Shown here: in pieces, positions 16,912 through 26,673 of the stretch
Layout: every line of letters starts with the position of its first letter
How positions within the stretch are numbered: the first letter of the stretch is position 1
NCBI RefSeq assembly: GCF_048213115.1
Contig: NZ_CP172404.1
Coordinates: 2,356,001-2,420,000, forward strand
Length of the DNA: 64,000 nucleotides
Source of the DNA: Niveibacterium terrae
Lineage (GTDB): Bacteria; Pseudomonadota; Gammaproteobacteria; Burkholderiales; Rhodocyclaceae
Direction of reading: 5' to 3'
Notes under the pieces: model-generated
What the model was told of the DNA's origin: nothing
The model's database searches: none
The model's input: only the letters and a program-made list of their open reading frames with translations
Program-made: the position numbers and the translations under genes

Positions 16912-18747
16912 TTACGGCGCCGCGCAGAGGCAGTGCACGTAGGCGTTGGCCGGATCCTGCCAGCGGGAGAGCGAGCTCGCCGCAGCGTTGATCTCGCGCA
17001 TCATGCCGGCCACCGCCCCCTGGGCGAAGACCGATTCCTTGCCTTCGGGCGCCAGCGAACTCTGCAGGCTGGAGAACAGGCGTTCGCGAGCCGACAGCGG
17101 CTTGGAGATGAAGCTGACCCGGTACTTGTCGAGCTTGGCCCGCTTTGCGGCCGCCTCGATCGCCGCGTCGAAACCGCCCAGATGGTCGACCAGGCCTTTC
17201 TCGCGCGCGGTGCTACCAATCCAGACCCGGCCCTGACCGAGGCCATCGACCTGCTCGGGCGCCATCTTGCGCGCCCGGGAAACGATGCCGATGAAACGCC
17301 GGTAGCCTTCCTCAATCGTCTGCTGGAACAGATCGGCAGCCTGCGGCGGCAGGGGGCGGCGCAGATCCGGAGCACCGGCGAGCGGCGTCGTCCCGACGCC
17401 ATCGACGCCCAGACCGGCCTTCGCGATCGGACCGGACAGGTCGGGGATCAGGCCGAAGATGCCGATCGACCCGGTGATCGTCGTCGGGTTCGCCCAGACT
17501 TCATCGCCCGCCATCGCGATCCAGTAACCACCCGAAGCGGCGACCGAGCTCATCGACACGATGACCGGCTTGCCGGCCGCGCGCGTCAGATCCAGTTCGC
17601 GGCGCATCTGCTCGGACGCCCAGGCACTTCCCCCGGGGCTGTCGACTCTGAGGACCAGAGCCTTGATCGCCTTGTCCTCGCGGACCTGGCGCAGCTGTGC
17701 CGCAATCGCTTCGCCACCGACATTGCCCGAGCCCCCCTGACCGTCGACGATGGTTCCCTGGACGACGACGACCCCGATCTGATCCTTGTCGATCTGCACC
17801 TTGCCGCGCACGTCGCTCAGGTAGTCGTCCAGGCTCGCAAGCTTGGGATCCTTGCCGTTGGCCGCCGGACCGACGGCCGACTTGAGCATGAAATCGAACT
17901 GGTCGCGCGTCTTCAGGCCATCGACCAGACGGGCCGACAGTGCAGCACGGGCCGGATTGCCTCCGGCCGCGCGCAGCAGTGCGGGCGCCTCGTCGGCATA
18001 GTGGCGAACCTGATCGACGCCGAGCTTGCGGGCCTTCGCGACATCGGCGAGGTAGCTCTCCCAGGCCGCGCCCAGATAGGCCTTGGCCGATTCGCGGTCG
18101 GCATCGGACATGTCGTTGCGCAGATAGGGTTCAACCGCGGACTTGTAGGTTCCGACCCGGAAGACCTGCATCTTGACGCCCAGCTTGTCGAGCAGCCCCT
18201 TGTAATAAGTCGGATAGCGCGCAAACCCCGAGAGCAGCACGCCGCCGAAAGGATGGAGGAAGAAGCGGTCGGCTGCCGACGCGAACAGGTACTGCCCCTG
18301 GCCGAGGTTCTCACCATAGGCATAGACAGGTTTACCGCTGCGCTTGAAGTCCATCACCGCGGCGTGGATCTCCTCGACCTTCGACAGCGAGGCGTTGTCC
18401 AGATTCGTCGGATCGAGCACCAGCGCGCTGATCCGGGTATCGGTCTTCGCCGCACGGATCGCGTCGAGGATGTCGCGCAGCACCGGCTGGGTCTGCTTGT
18501 CGCTGTTCATCATCAGCAACAGCGACGGATCGCCCGGAACCTTCTGCTCGACGATGCTGCCCGCAGGCGCGATCACCAGCGCGCTTCCTTCCTCGATCCG
18601 CGCCCCGCCCCGTTCGATCAACGCGGCGACGACGAGCGCGACGATCGCGACGAAGACCAGGTTCACGACGATTCGGCGGGAGACATCGACAAAGCGCCAC
18701 AGTCGCCGGAAAAGGCGGCGGAAAAAGCCGGGGGATGACTCGGACAT
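16912..18747 (-). CDS. sppA: Signal peptide peptidase SppA, 67K type
   Basis: 611 residues from ATG 18747 (GGAG seven bases before). It has an N-terminal membrane anchor (IVVNLVFVAIVALVVAALIE, about 25-44), then two SppA-type halves. It degrades cleaved signal peptides in the inner membrane from the periplasmic side. The lysine of the Ser-Lys dyad lies in the first half (near VQVFRVGTYKSAVEP, about 185-200). The nucleophile serine is in the second half, in VSMSSVAASGGYWIAMAG after LRVDSPGGSAWASEQ. Length matches the E. coli enzyme. Confidence 0.93.
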   Translation of the reverse strand: MSESSPGFFRRLFRRLWRFVDVSRRIVVNLVFVAIVALVVAALIERGGARIEEGSALVIAPAGSIVEQKVPGDPSLLLMMNSDKQTQPVLRDILDAIRAAKTDTRISALVLDPTNLDNASLSKVEEIHAAVMDFKRSGKPVYAYGENLGQGQYLFASAADRFFLHPFGGVLLSGFARYPTYYKGLLDKLGVKMQVFRVGTYKSAVEPYLRNDMSDADRESAKAYLGAAWESYLADVAKARKLGVDQVRHYADEAPALLRAAGGNPARAALSARLVDGLKTRDQFDFMLKSAVGPAANGKDPKLASLDDYLSDVRGKVQIDKDQIGVVVVQGTIVDGQGGSGNVGGEAIAAQLRQVREDKAIKALVLRVDSPGGSAWASEQMRRELDLTRAAGKPVIVSMSSVAASGGYWIAMAGDEVWANPTTITGSIGIFGLIPDLSGPIAKAGLGVDGVGTTPLAGAPDLRRPLPPQAADLFQQTIEEGYRRFIGIVSRARKMAPEQVDGLGQGRVWIGSTAREKGLVDHLGGFDAAIEAAAKRAKLDKYRVSFISKPLSARERLFSSLQSSLAPEGKESVFAQGAVAGMMREINAAASSLSRWQDPANAYVHCLCAAP

Positions 18748-18873
18748 CAACGAACTCCTATCGGGGGGACGCAATATTCTGTAATTGTCGCTCAGTGTCG
18801 CGCAAATCCACTGTGCGGGGCGTGACGCTTATCGCTTAGTGCCTGCGCAGGAGAGGCTTTTGCGCCACAGAGC

Positions 18874-19872
18874 TCAGCCCAGGGCTCTCGCCCGCAGCTG
18901 TCCGCAAGCCCCTTCGACATCCTGACCGGCCGAATTGCGCAGTTTGGTCAGAATGCCCCGACGGTGCAGCGTCTGCGCGATCTCGCGGGTCCGCTCGACC
19001 GAGGGGCGGCGAAACTCCAGGCCATCAACGCGGTTGAACGGAATCATGTTCAGCACCGCGTATTTCCCCGACAGCAGCTCGACAATCCCGTCGAGCTCGG
19101 CTGCCGAATCGTTGAGCCCTTCGATCAGCGTCCACTGGTACTGGATCGGATAGCTGGTCGCGCGTGCATAGTCTTCGGACAGCGCAACGAGTTCGGCCGG
19201 GCTGATCCGCGGCGCGCGCGGCAGCAGCTTCGCGCGCAAGTCCGGATCGGTCGTGTGCAGCGAGACCGCCAGAGCCGGCTTGACCGGCCCCTTGGGCAGG
19301 CGATCGAAGACGCGACGGTCGCCGACCGTCGAGAAGACCAGGTTCTTGTGACCAATCCCGCCTTCGAGGCCAAGCAGCGTGATCGCATCGAGCACATTGT
19401 CGAGGTTGTGCGAAGGCTCGCCCATGCCCATGAACACGACCTTCTTGACCGGCCTCAGCGCGCGCGCCAGAACGACCTGGGCGAGGATCTCGCCGCTCGT
19501 GAGCTGGCGCAGCAGACCGCCCCGCCCGGTCATGCAGAACGCGCAGCCGACCGCGCAGCCGAGCTGGGACGACACGCAAAGCCCGTCGCGCGGCAGCAGC
19601 ACGCTCTCGACCGATTGCCCGTCGGCGAGATCAACCAGCAGCCGCGCCGAACCGTCCTCGCCGGGGTGGACGGAACGGACCCGCGCGAGCGCGCCAAGCG
19701 CCTCGCCCAAGGCAGGAAGATCCGCGCGCAGCGCGCGCGGCAGCACGTTCTCGGCCAGCCGGGGTCCGCTGTCCAGCGCACGGGCAGCGAGCCAGGCGCG
19801 CAGCACGCGGCGCTCGTGGCAGGGCTTGGCGCCGAGCGCGGCGAGGCGCTGGCGGATCTCTTCGATGCGCAT
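18874..19872 (-). CDS. RlmN-like radical SAM RNA methyltransferase
   Basis: 332 residues from ATG 19872. The cluster motif CAVGCAFC (CX3CX2C) and the second essential cysteine in VEGACGQL near the C-terminus match RlmN, which methylates A2503 of 23S rRNA and A37 of tRNAs. GMGEPSHNLDNVL and VSLHTTDPDLRAKLLP are other family blocks. It is about 40 residues shorter than standard RlmN and shows less familiar N-terminal sequence, and it is not beside ispG or the pilF-type genes where the main betaproteobacterial copy usually lies. It could therefore be a second paralogue. Confidence 0.8.
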   Translation of the reverse strand: MRIEEIRQRLAALGAKPCHERRVLRAWLAARALDSGPRLAENVLPRALRADLPALGEALGALARVRSVHPGEDGSARLLVDLADGQSVESVLLPRDGLCVSSQLGCAVGCAFCMTGRGGLLRQLTSGEILAQVVLARALRPVKKVVFMGMGEPSHNLDNVLDAITLLGLEGGIGHKNLVFSTVGDRRVFDRLPKGPVKPALAVSLHTTDPDLRAKLLPRAPRISPAELVALSEDYARATSYPIQYQWTLIEGLNDSAAELDGIVELLSGKYAVLNMIPFNRVDGLEFRRPSVERTREIAQTLHRRGILTKLRNSAGQDVEGACGQLRARALG

Positions 19873-20093
19873 CTGTATTTCCGGATCGCGCGCGCCGCCG
19901 ACCGGCGCGCAAAAGGGGGAACAAGTTACCCGAAAAGCCGGTGAGCGGGAATATCGGCGGCGCCGAGTCAACGATCGCGCCCCGGACATTCGACTTTTCA
20001 TATCCCCGCATTCAGGAGTTTCGTCTATCTGGCAGCCAGAACGCAGCATACGATCCGCCTCATTGCCCGGATCACCGAGAGGATCGCCCGCCG

Positions 20094-20570
20094 ATGAACA
20101 AGCTCGACCAGATCGATGTCGCAATCCTCGAAGCGCTGCAGCGGGATGGGCGCACGACCAACGTCGCGCTGGCGCGCCAGGTCGGGCTCAGTCCGACTCC
20201 GTGCCTGGAGCGGGTCAAGGCGCTCGAAGCGGCCGGCGTCATCACCGGCTATGCAGCGACGCTGTCGACGGAAGAACTGGGCCTGGGCCTGACCGTGTTC
20301 ATCGAGATCACGATCGAGCGCTCGTCCGAAGACGCTTTCCGCACCTTTCGCGACGCGGTGATCCAGATCCCGGAAATCCAGGAGTGCCACATGATCGCGG
20401 GCGGCTTCGACTACCTGCTCAAGGTGCGCATCCCCGACATGGCCGCCTATCGGCGCTTCCTCGGCGAAGTGCTGGCCCGCCTCCCCGGCATCCGCGAAAC
20501 CCACAGCTACACGGTGATGGAGGAAGTGAAAGACTCCTCCGCCATCGATCTGAAACACCTGCACCGCTGA
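20094..20570 (+). CDS. Lrp/AsnC-family regulator, probable regulator of putA
   Basis: 158 residues, the Lrp length. N-terminal helix-turn-helix (about 5-55: LDQIDVAILEALQRDGRTTN and ARQVGLSPTPCLERVKAL) and C-terminal RAM effector-binding domain (about 70-150: ECHMIAGGFDYLLKVRIPDM). The gene lies 18 bases upstream of putA on the same strand. In several proteobacteria an Lrp-type protein activates putA in response to proline, which fits a PutA that lacks its own DNA-binding domain. Confidence 0.9.
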   Translation: MNKLDQIDVAILEALQRDGRTTNVALARQVGLSPTPCLERVKALEAAGVITGYAATLSTEELGLGLTVFIEITIERSSEDAFRTFRDAVIQIPEIQECHMIAGGFDYLLKVRIPDMAAYRRFLGEVLARLPGIRETHSYTVMEEVKDSSAIDLKHLHR

Positions 20571-20588
20571 TCCCCCCTGAGGAAAACC

Positions 20589-23500
20589 ATGAACGCGCTG
20601 ACCGAACCGTCTTCCACCCACTTGCGCCGCGCGATCGCCGCGCGTCATCGCCGCGCCGAGGTTCTCTGCGTGACCGAGCTGCTCGAAGAGCTGAAGACGC
20701 GCGCACCGGACGCCGAACGCGTCGCCAGTCAGGCCCGCGAGCTGGTTACGGCCGTCCGGGCTCAGCGCCAGGGCGCGAGCGGCGTCGACAATCTGATGCA
20801 CGAATTCTCGCTGTCCAGCCCGGAAGGCATCGCGCTGATGTGCGTCGCCGAAGCGCTGCTGCGCATTCCCGATGCGGGCACCGCCGACAGGCTGATCCGC
20901 GACAAGATCGGCCGTGGCGACTGGAGCGCCCATCTTGGCGAAGGCCGCTCGCTCTTCGTCAACGCCGCGAGCTGGGGGCTCGCGCTGACCGGGCATCTGG
21001 TCAGCATCAACGCAGAGCCCGAGCTCGGCAACGCGCTGACCCGCGTGATCGCCCGCTGCGGGGAACCGGTGATCCGCAAGGCAATGCAGGTCGCGATGCA
21101 GAGAATGGGCCATCAGTTCGTGATCGGCAGGACGATGGATCAGGCGCTCGCGGTGAGCCGCAGTCGCGAAGCGCGCGGTTACGCCTACTCCTACGACATG
21201 CTCGGCGAAGCAGCGACGACGACCGCCGATGCCGAGCGCTACACCCGCGACTATCTGAGCGCGATCCACGCGATCGGCCGTGCCAGCGCTGGACGCGGCG
21301 TCCAGGGCGGTCCGGGCATCTCGGTCAAGCTCTCGGCACTTCACCCGCGCTATTCGCGCGCCCAGCACGAGCGGGTCATGGCCGAGCTGCTGCCCAGGCT
21401 CAAGAGCGTTCTGGTGCTCGCGAAACAGTACGACATCGGCGTCAATATCGACGCCGAGGAAGCCGACCGGCTCGAGCTGTCGCTCGATCTGGTCGAGGCG
21501 CTGATCCGCGACCCGGACCTCGCCGGCTGGACTGGGCTGGGCATCGTCGTCCAGGCCTACCAGAAGCGCTGCCCCGCGGTCATCGATTACCTGATCGAAC
21601 TGGCCCGCGAAAATGAACGCGAGATCATGATCCGGCTGGTCAAGGGCGCGTATTGGGACTACGAGGTCAAGCGTGCCCAGCAGGAGGGGTTCAGCGACTA
21701 CCCGGTCTATACGCGCAAGGCTCACTCCGACCTCAGCTACCTCGCCTGCGCAGCCCGCCTGCTCGACGCTGCCCCCCTCGTCTATCCCCAGTTCGCGACC
21801 CACAACGCACAGACCCTCGCCGCGGTCCACGCGATGGCCGACGAGCGCGGCGTCGAACGCTACGAGTTCCAGTGCCTGCACGGCATGGGCGAGCCGCTCT
21901 ACAACAACGTCGTCGGCCCCCGAAATCTGGGCAAGACGAGCCGGGTCTATGCGCCGGTCGGCAGCTACGAAACCCTTTTGCCCTACCTCGTGCGCCGGCT
22001 GCTCGAAAACGGCTCGAACAATTCCTTCGTCAACCGGATCGTCGATGAGTCGGTCGCGGTCGACGAGCTGATCGAAAACCCCATCGACATCGTCCGCCGC
22101 GACGGTCCCCTGCCCCACCCGCTGATCGCGCTGCCCCCCGAGCTCTTCGGCGCGAGCCGCAGCAATTCGGCGGGGCGGGATCTGGCCGACGAGGGCACGC
22201 TGGAGGCGACGCGCAGCGCCCTCACTGAGCTCGCCGAGCGGCGCTGGGTTGCCGCACCGCTGATCGCCGGCCGCCCTTCTGCAGGAGATGCCGGTAGGCA
22301 CATCAGCAATCCTGCCCGACACAGCGAGCCGGTCGGCACCGTCCGGGAAGCGACCCCCGAAGACGTGGAAGCCGCGCTGACTGCGGCCCAGGAACAAGGC
22401 TCGGCGTGGACCGCGATGCCCCCGGCCGAGCGAGCTGCGATACTGCGCCGCGCCGCCGATCTGCTCGAAGCCCACAGTGACGAGCTGATGAGCCTGTGCA
22501 TGCGCGAAGCCGGAAAGACCTGGCCCAACGCGGTCGGCGAAGTGCGCGAAGCGGTCGACTTCTGCCGCTATTACGCGGCGCAAATCAAGAGGCTGGATGC
22601 GTCGAGCGGCGGAGTCGTCGTCGCGATCTCGCCGTGGAACTTCCCGCTCGCAATCTTCCTCGGCGAAGTCAGTGCCGCGCTCGCCGCCGGCCACCCGGTG
22701 ATTGCGAAACCAGCCGAACAGACTCCGCTGATCGCCCATTTCGCAGTCTCGCTGCTGCACGAGGCCGGGGTCCCGCGCGCTGCGCTGCAGCTGCTGCCCG
22801 GACGCGGCGAGACGGTCGGTGCCGCGCTGACTGCGGATCCCCGCGTCGGCGGCGTCATCTTCACCGGTTCGACCGAAGTCGCGCGCGAGATCAACCGAAG
22901 CCTGGCCGGCCGCGAGGCGATGCTGATCGCCGAGACCGGCGGACAGAACGCGATGATCGTCGACTCCTCGGCGCTGGCCGAACAGGTCGTCCAGGACGTG
23001 ATCGCCTCGGGCTTCGACAGCGCCGGTCAACGCTGCTCGGCGCTGCGCATCCTGTGCCTGCAGCAGGACGTCGCGCCGCGCATCCTGCCCATGCTGCGCG
23101 AGGCGATCTGCGAGCTCAAGCTCGGCGATCCGGCCTGCCTCTCGACCGACGTCGGACCGGTCATCGACGAGCCAGCGCTCGCCCGGCTCCAGGCCCACGT
23201 CGAGCGGCTGCGCCGCACCGGTCGCAGGATCTTCCAGCTGCCTCTGCCCAACGAGGCCAGGGAGGGCTGCTTCATGCCGCCAACCCTGATCGAGATCGAC
23301 TCGCTCGCCGACCTGCCCGATGAGGTGTTCGGCCCCATCGTCCATGTGCTGAGCTTCGACGCCAGCCGCCTCGACGCACTGGTCGACGCGATCAACTCGA
23401 CCGGCTACGGACTGACTTTCGGTATCCACAGCCGCATCGACGAGACGATAGACCGGGTCGTCGCGACCATCCGCGCCGGCAACGTCTACGTGAACCGCAA

Positions 23501-24203
23501 CATCGTCGGCGCCGTCGTCGGCGTCCAGCCCTTCGGCGGTGAAGGCCTGTCGGGAACCGGCCCCAAGGCGGGCGGCCCGCTCTACCTGCCCCGCCTGCTC
23601 GGCACGGCCGTCGTGCGCCCCGAAGCGCTGGGTGTCTCCGGCGCACCCGCCGCAAACGAAGCCCTCGATCTGTTCCTCGCCTGGGCGAAGAGCGAAGGGA
23701 AGACGGAACTCGTCGCGAGCGGCCAGGCCTACTCGAAAACATCACTCGCAGGCCTCACGCTGACGCTCCCCGGCCCGACCGGCGAGCGCAACACCGAGCG
23801 CTTCGCGCCACGCGGCAAGCTGCTCTGCGTTGCCGAGGACGAAGCTGCGCTGAGCGAGCAGATCGCCGCTTGCCTCGCCAGCGGCAACCAGGCTCTGCTC
23901 GCCCCGAGCGAGGCCGCAACGGCTCTGCTCGCCCGCCTTCCCCACGGGCTCTGCGCCGCGATCCGGCCCTGCCCGGACATCGAGGCCGCAAATCCTGCCG
24001 CCGCGCTGTTCGCCGGGACGCCCACCGAAGGCGATAGCCTGCGCCGCCGCCTCGCCGGCCGCGACGGCGCCTTGATCCCCGTCATCGCCGCTACGCCGGA
24101 GTCGGGTCGCTACCCGCTCCACCGCCTCGTCGTCGAGCGCTCGCTATGCGTCAACACGACCGCGGCCGGCGGCAACACCTCGCTGATGATGCTCAAAGCC
24201 TGA
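20589..24203 (+). CDS. putA: Bifunctional proline dehydrogenase / pyrroline-5-carboxylate dehydrogenase
   Basis: 1204 residues. It oxidises proline to glutamate in two steps at the inner membrane. The PRODH barrel (about 90-490) shows NIDAEEADRLELSLDLVEAL, RLVKGAYWDYEVKRAQ and QCLHGMGEPLYN. The aldehyde dehydrogenase half (about 570-1035) has SPWNFPLAIFLGE, FTGSTEVARE, the general base in AETGGQNAM and the catalytic cysteine in SAGQRCSALR. A C-terminal ALDH-like domain (about 1060-1204) closes it. The ribbon-helix-helix domain of trifunctional PutA is absent; the Lrp gene in front probably takes over regulation. Confidence 0.97.
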   Translation: MNALTEPSSTHLRRAIAARHRRAEVLCVTELLEELKTRAPDAERVASQARELVTAVRAQRQGASGVDNLMHEFSLSSPEGIALMCVAEALLRIPDAGTADRLIRDKIGRGDWSAHLGEGRSLFVNAASWGLALTGHLVSINAEPELGNALTRVIARCGEPVIRKAMQVAMQRMGHQFVIGRTMDQALAVSRSREARGYAYSYDMLGEAATTTADAERYTRDYLSAIHAIGRASAGRGVQGGPGISVKLSALHPRYSRAQHERVMAELLPRLKSVLVLAKQYDIGVNIDAEEADRLELSLDLVEALIRDPDLAGWTGLGIVVQAYQKRCPAVIDYLIELARENEREIMIRLVKGAYWDYEVKRAQQEGFSDYPVYTRKAHSDLSYLACAARLLDAAPLVYPQFATHNAQTLAAVHAMADERGVERYEFQCLHGMGEPLYNNVVGPRNLGKTSRVYAPVGSYETLLPYLVRRLLENGSNNSFVNRIVDESVAVDELIENPIDIVRRDGPLPHPLIALPPELFGASRSNSAGRDLADEGTLEATRSALTELAERRWVAAPLIAGRPSAGDAGRHISNPARHSEPVGTVREATPEDVEAALTAAQEQGSAWTAMPPAERAAILRRAADLLEAHSDELMSLCMREAGKTWPNAVGEVREAVDFCRYYAAQIKRLDASSGGVVVAISPWNFPLAIFLGEVSAALAAGHPVIAKPAEQTPLIAHFAVSLLHEAGVPRAALQLLPGRGETVGAALTADPRVGGVIFTGSTEVAREINRSLAGREAMLIAETGGQNAMIVDSSALAEQVVQDVIASGFDSAGQRCSALRILCLQQDVAPRILPMLREAICELKLGDPACLSTDVGPVIDEPALARLQAHVERLRRTGRRIFQLPLPNEAREGCFMPPTLIEIDSLADLPDEVFGPIVHVLSFDASRLDALVDAINSTGYGLTFGIHSRIDETIDRVVATIRAGNVYVNRNIVGAVVGVQPFGGEGLSGTGPKAGGPLYLPRLLGTAVVRPEALGVSGAPAANEALDLFLAWAKSEGKTELVASGQAYSKTSLAGLTLTLPGPTGERNTERFAPRGKLLCVAEDEAALSEQIAACLASGNQALLAPSEAATALLARLPHGLCAAIRPCPDIEAANPAAALFAGTPTEGDSLRRRLAGRDGALIPVIAATPESGRYPLHRLVVERSLCVNTTAAGGNTSLMMLKA

Positions 24204-24221
24204 GCCTGCGCACGGAGCGCG

Positions 24222-25481
24222 CTACAGCACAAAGTCCCAGTAGCGGGGGATCGCCTCGCTCAACGCCCGCTCCAGCGCGTCGCGCCCCCCGCCGCTCACC
24301 TGCGCGTGAAGTCGGGGGGCGATCTCCAGAAACGCCGCGAGCAGAACCGGATCGAAGTGGGATCCGGACTGCTCCTTCAGGATCGCCAGCGAGCGCTCCA
24401 CCGAAAACGGCGGCTTGTAGGGGCGCTGCGAGGTCAGCGCATCGAAGACGTCCGCGATCGCAAAGATCCGGGCGGTCAGCGGGATCGCTTCGCCGGCCAA
24501 ACCCTCCGGATAGCCCGAACCGTCGAAGCATTCGTGGTGGGCCGCGATCACGTCGCGGGCCAGCCCGAGCCAGGAGGACGGCGACGTGATTTCCAGCCCC
24601 AGGCTCACATGCTCCTTCATCCGGGAATACTCATCCTCGCTGAGCGGGCCGCTCTTGTGCAGGATCGCATCGGGGATGCCGATCTTGCCTATGTCGTGGA
24701 GAAAAGCGCCGGCCATCAGCTCCCTGATCCGCGGCGTGCTCAGGCCGATGTGCTCGGCCAGCCTCAGCGCATAGAAAGTGACCCGGTAGTTGTGCTGACC
24801 GGTGTCCGTGTCGCGCCGGGCGATCGCACTGCCCAGAACCTCCATCAGTTCCAGATCGCCGAGCATGATCTGCCGCGCATGGGCGCGAAGCTTGCGATCC
24901 AGAGAAATGATGAAGGGATAGAGCAGCAGCGTCGTGAAAGTGACGACCAGCAGCACGAGCAGCAGGCTCTGGCGCGTATGCTGCTTGAGCAAGGCGAGTC
25001 GCTCGGGCGGCACTTCCCGGATCGCCTCGATGTGACCAGCCAGCCGACCTCCGGCGGCGAGAGGCATCACGATCCGGATCACGCCCTGTCCGCCGCGCTC
25101 AGAATAGTCGGACTGGAACTCGCGGTTCCGCCCCAGCGGCAGCCGACCGCGGAGGCGCAGCTCCGCGAGGACTGGATTCGCTCCGGGAGCGAGCTTCCTC
25201 GCGACGAGATGGCCTTCGCGGTCATACAGGGCCAGCATCAGGAAGCCTTCCATCGCGTGGCTGGCGAGCAGGTTCTGCAGTTCGGCACGTTGAGCGGCCG
25301 AACCGTTGATCCTGGCCAGCACGGCCGGGGTCACTTTCTCGCCCTCGCCCCTCGCCTGCTCGATCAACTGCAGCCCCATCTGGCGCAATCCAAACCAGTA
25401 GCTCGCGCCGCCGATCAGCAGCGACACACAGAGCCAGCCGAGCAACAGGCGCCGGGCGGTGGCAAGGTGAATGCTCTTCAT
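24222..25481 (-). CDS. Membrane HD-GYP protein, likely c-di-GMP phosphodiesterase
   Basis: 419 residues. Two membrane spans (about 9-28 and 172-191) enclose a periplasmic sensing region. The HD-GYP domain (about 220-400) has FLHDIGKIGIPDAILHK, EHVSLGLEI, HHECFDGSGYPEGLAGEAIP and ADVFDALTSQRPYKP, so the metal-binding and GYP residues are present and the enzyme should be active. It would lower c-di-GMP in response to an unknown periplasmic signal. It is convergent with putA, 18 bases away, and its start overlaps a small upstream frame. Confidence 0.9.
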   Translation of the reverse strand: MKSIHLATARRLLLGWLCVSLLIGGASYWFGLRQMGLQLIEQARGEGEKVTPAVLARINGSAAQRAELQNLLASHAMEGFLMLALYDREGHLVARKLAPGANPVLAELRLRGRLPLGRNREFQSDYSERGGQGVIRIVMPLAAGGRLAGHIEAIREVPPERLALLKQHTRQSLLLVLLVVTFTTLLLYPFIISLDRKLRAHARQIMLGDLELMEVLGSAIARRDTDTGQHNYRVTFYALRLAEHIGLSTPRIRELMAGAFLHDIGKIGIPDAILHKSGPLSEDEYSRMKEHVSLGLEITSPSSWLGLARDVIAAHHECFDGSGYPEGLAGEAIPLTARIFAIADVFDALTSQRPYKPPFSVERSLAILKEQSGSHFDPVLLAAFLEIAPRLHAQVSGGGRDALERALSEAIPRYWDFVL

Positions 25482-25714
25482 CGTCCCCTCCGCGATTGCG
25501 CTTTCTTGATCTTAGCGCGGTCGACGCGCTTCGGGCCCAGTGCCGCCAGGATGACGAGGGGCGCGGCGAGATTCCGAACGCCGATCAGGGCGACACGGTA
25601 CCGGTCGCGCGCGGTGGAATACCTCAGCCAGCTCATGCAGAGCACCGAATCCGTCACGCAGATCCTCTGCGCGAAGCCACGCAGTTCCTGGAAGTTCAGC
25701 TTTTCACTGCACAT
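25478..25714 (-). CDS. Possible small protein coupled to the HD-GYP gene
   Basis: 78 residues whose stop codon overlaps the HD-GYP start by four bases (ATGA). One weakly hydrophobic stretch (VALIGVRNLAAPLVILAALG, about 41-60) could be a membrane segment; the C-terminus is very basic. No family is recognised. The overlap suggests coupling, but the frame could also be chance. Confidence 0.35.
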   Translation of the reverse strand: MCSEKLNFQELRGFAQRICVTDSVLCMSWLRYSTARDRYRVALIGVRNLAAPLVILAALGPKRVDRAKIKKAQSRRGR

Positions 25715-25878
25715 ACTGTGAAGGTCTGGTTCGCATTTTCGTGCCAGACTTGGAATCGCGCCCTTGCTGTTCCCTGCCCCGAAGCGAGATGTGCCGACGA
25801 GCAGGAGCCGATCAGCAGGCGCGCCCCACTGCCGCGACCATGGCGGTCGGAGACATACAACCGGACACGAGGAAAGTC

Positions 25879-26646
25879 ATGAGCAAGTCCTTCATCGAAT
25901 GGGTCGGCGAGCGCAATACAGCACCGCTGGGCAGCTGGCTTGCCGCAGCCTCTCCGACCGTAGCCGAAGCGCTGGGCTGGGCCGGCTTCGACTTCCTGAT
26001 CGTCGACCTCGAACATGCACCGCTCGAAACCGCCCAGGCGATCGAGCTGCTGCGCGCGATCGCGGTGACCCCGACTCGGCCAGTCGTCCGCATCGCCGAC
26101 AACGACCCGGTGCTGATCAAGCGGGCGCTCGACATCGGCACCCGGACCCTGATGCTGCCTTTCGTGCAGAACGCCCAAGAAGCCCGTGCGGCCGTCGAAG
26201 CGAGCTTCTACCCGCCCCAGGGGATGCGCGGAGTCGCCGCGCTGCACCGGGCCAGCCGCTACGCGACCGACACCGACTATTTCGTGACTGCGAATGCGGA
26301 TCTGACCCTGATCGCCGAAATCGAAACTCCGGATGCAGCCGACCAGCTCGAAGCGATCGCCGCCGTCGAGGGCATCTCCGCGCTCTTCGTCGGCACGGTC
26401 GATCTGGCTGCTTACATGGGCCACATCGGCCGGGTCGGCGCGCCGGAAGTACAGGCCAAGCTCAAGAGCATTGCGCAGCGCTGTCGTGCCGCCGCCATCC
26501 CTTGCGGCTGCGCGGCGCCCAGCGTCGAACTCGCGCAGCGCTTTCTGGGCTACGGCTTCGACTTCATCACGGTCGCGTCCGACCTCGGCCTCATGATGAA
26601 TGCCGCGCGCAATGCCCTCGTCCAGCTGACCGACAGGGAGAGCTGA
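25879..26646 (+). CDS. HpcH/HpaI-type class II aldolase
   Basis: 255 residues from ATG 25879 behind GAGGAAAG. Members split or form 2-oxo-4-hydroxy acids such as 4-hydroxy-2-oxoheptanedioate with a divalent metal. The barrel shows FDFLIVDLEHAPLE (base region), PQGMRGVAALHRASRY, the metal ligands Glu in LIAEIETPDAADQ and Asp in FVGTVDLAAYMGH, and VASDLGLMM near the end. The usual GPAD is GTVD here. The true substrate cannot be named. A remnant cupin gene follows. Confidence 0.88.
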   Translation: MSKSFIEWVGERNTAPLGSWLAAASPTVAEALGWAGFDFLIVDLEHAPLETAQAIELLRAIAVTPTRPVVRIADNDPVLIKRALDIGTRTLMLPFVQNAQEARAAVEASFYPPQGMRGVAALHRASRYATDTDYFVTANADLTLIAEIETPDAADQLEAIAAVEGISALFVGTVDLAAYMGHIGRVGAPEVQAKLKSIAQRCRAAAIPCGCAAPSVELAQRFLGYGFDFITVASDLGLMMNAARNALVQLTDRES

Positions 26647-26673
26647 GACCCGGCCCCCGGGGCGGCAGGCTTT

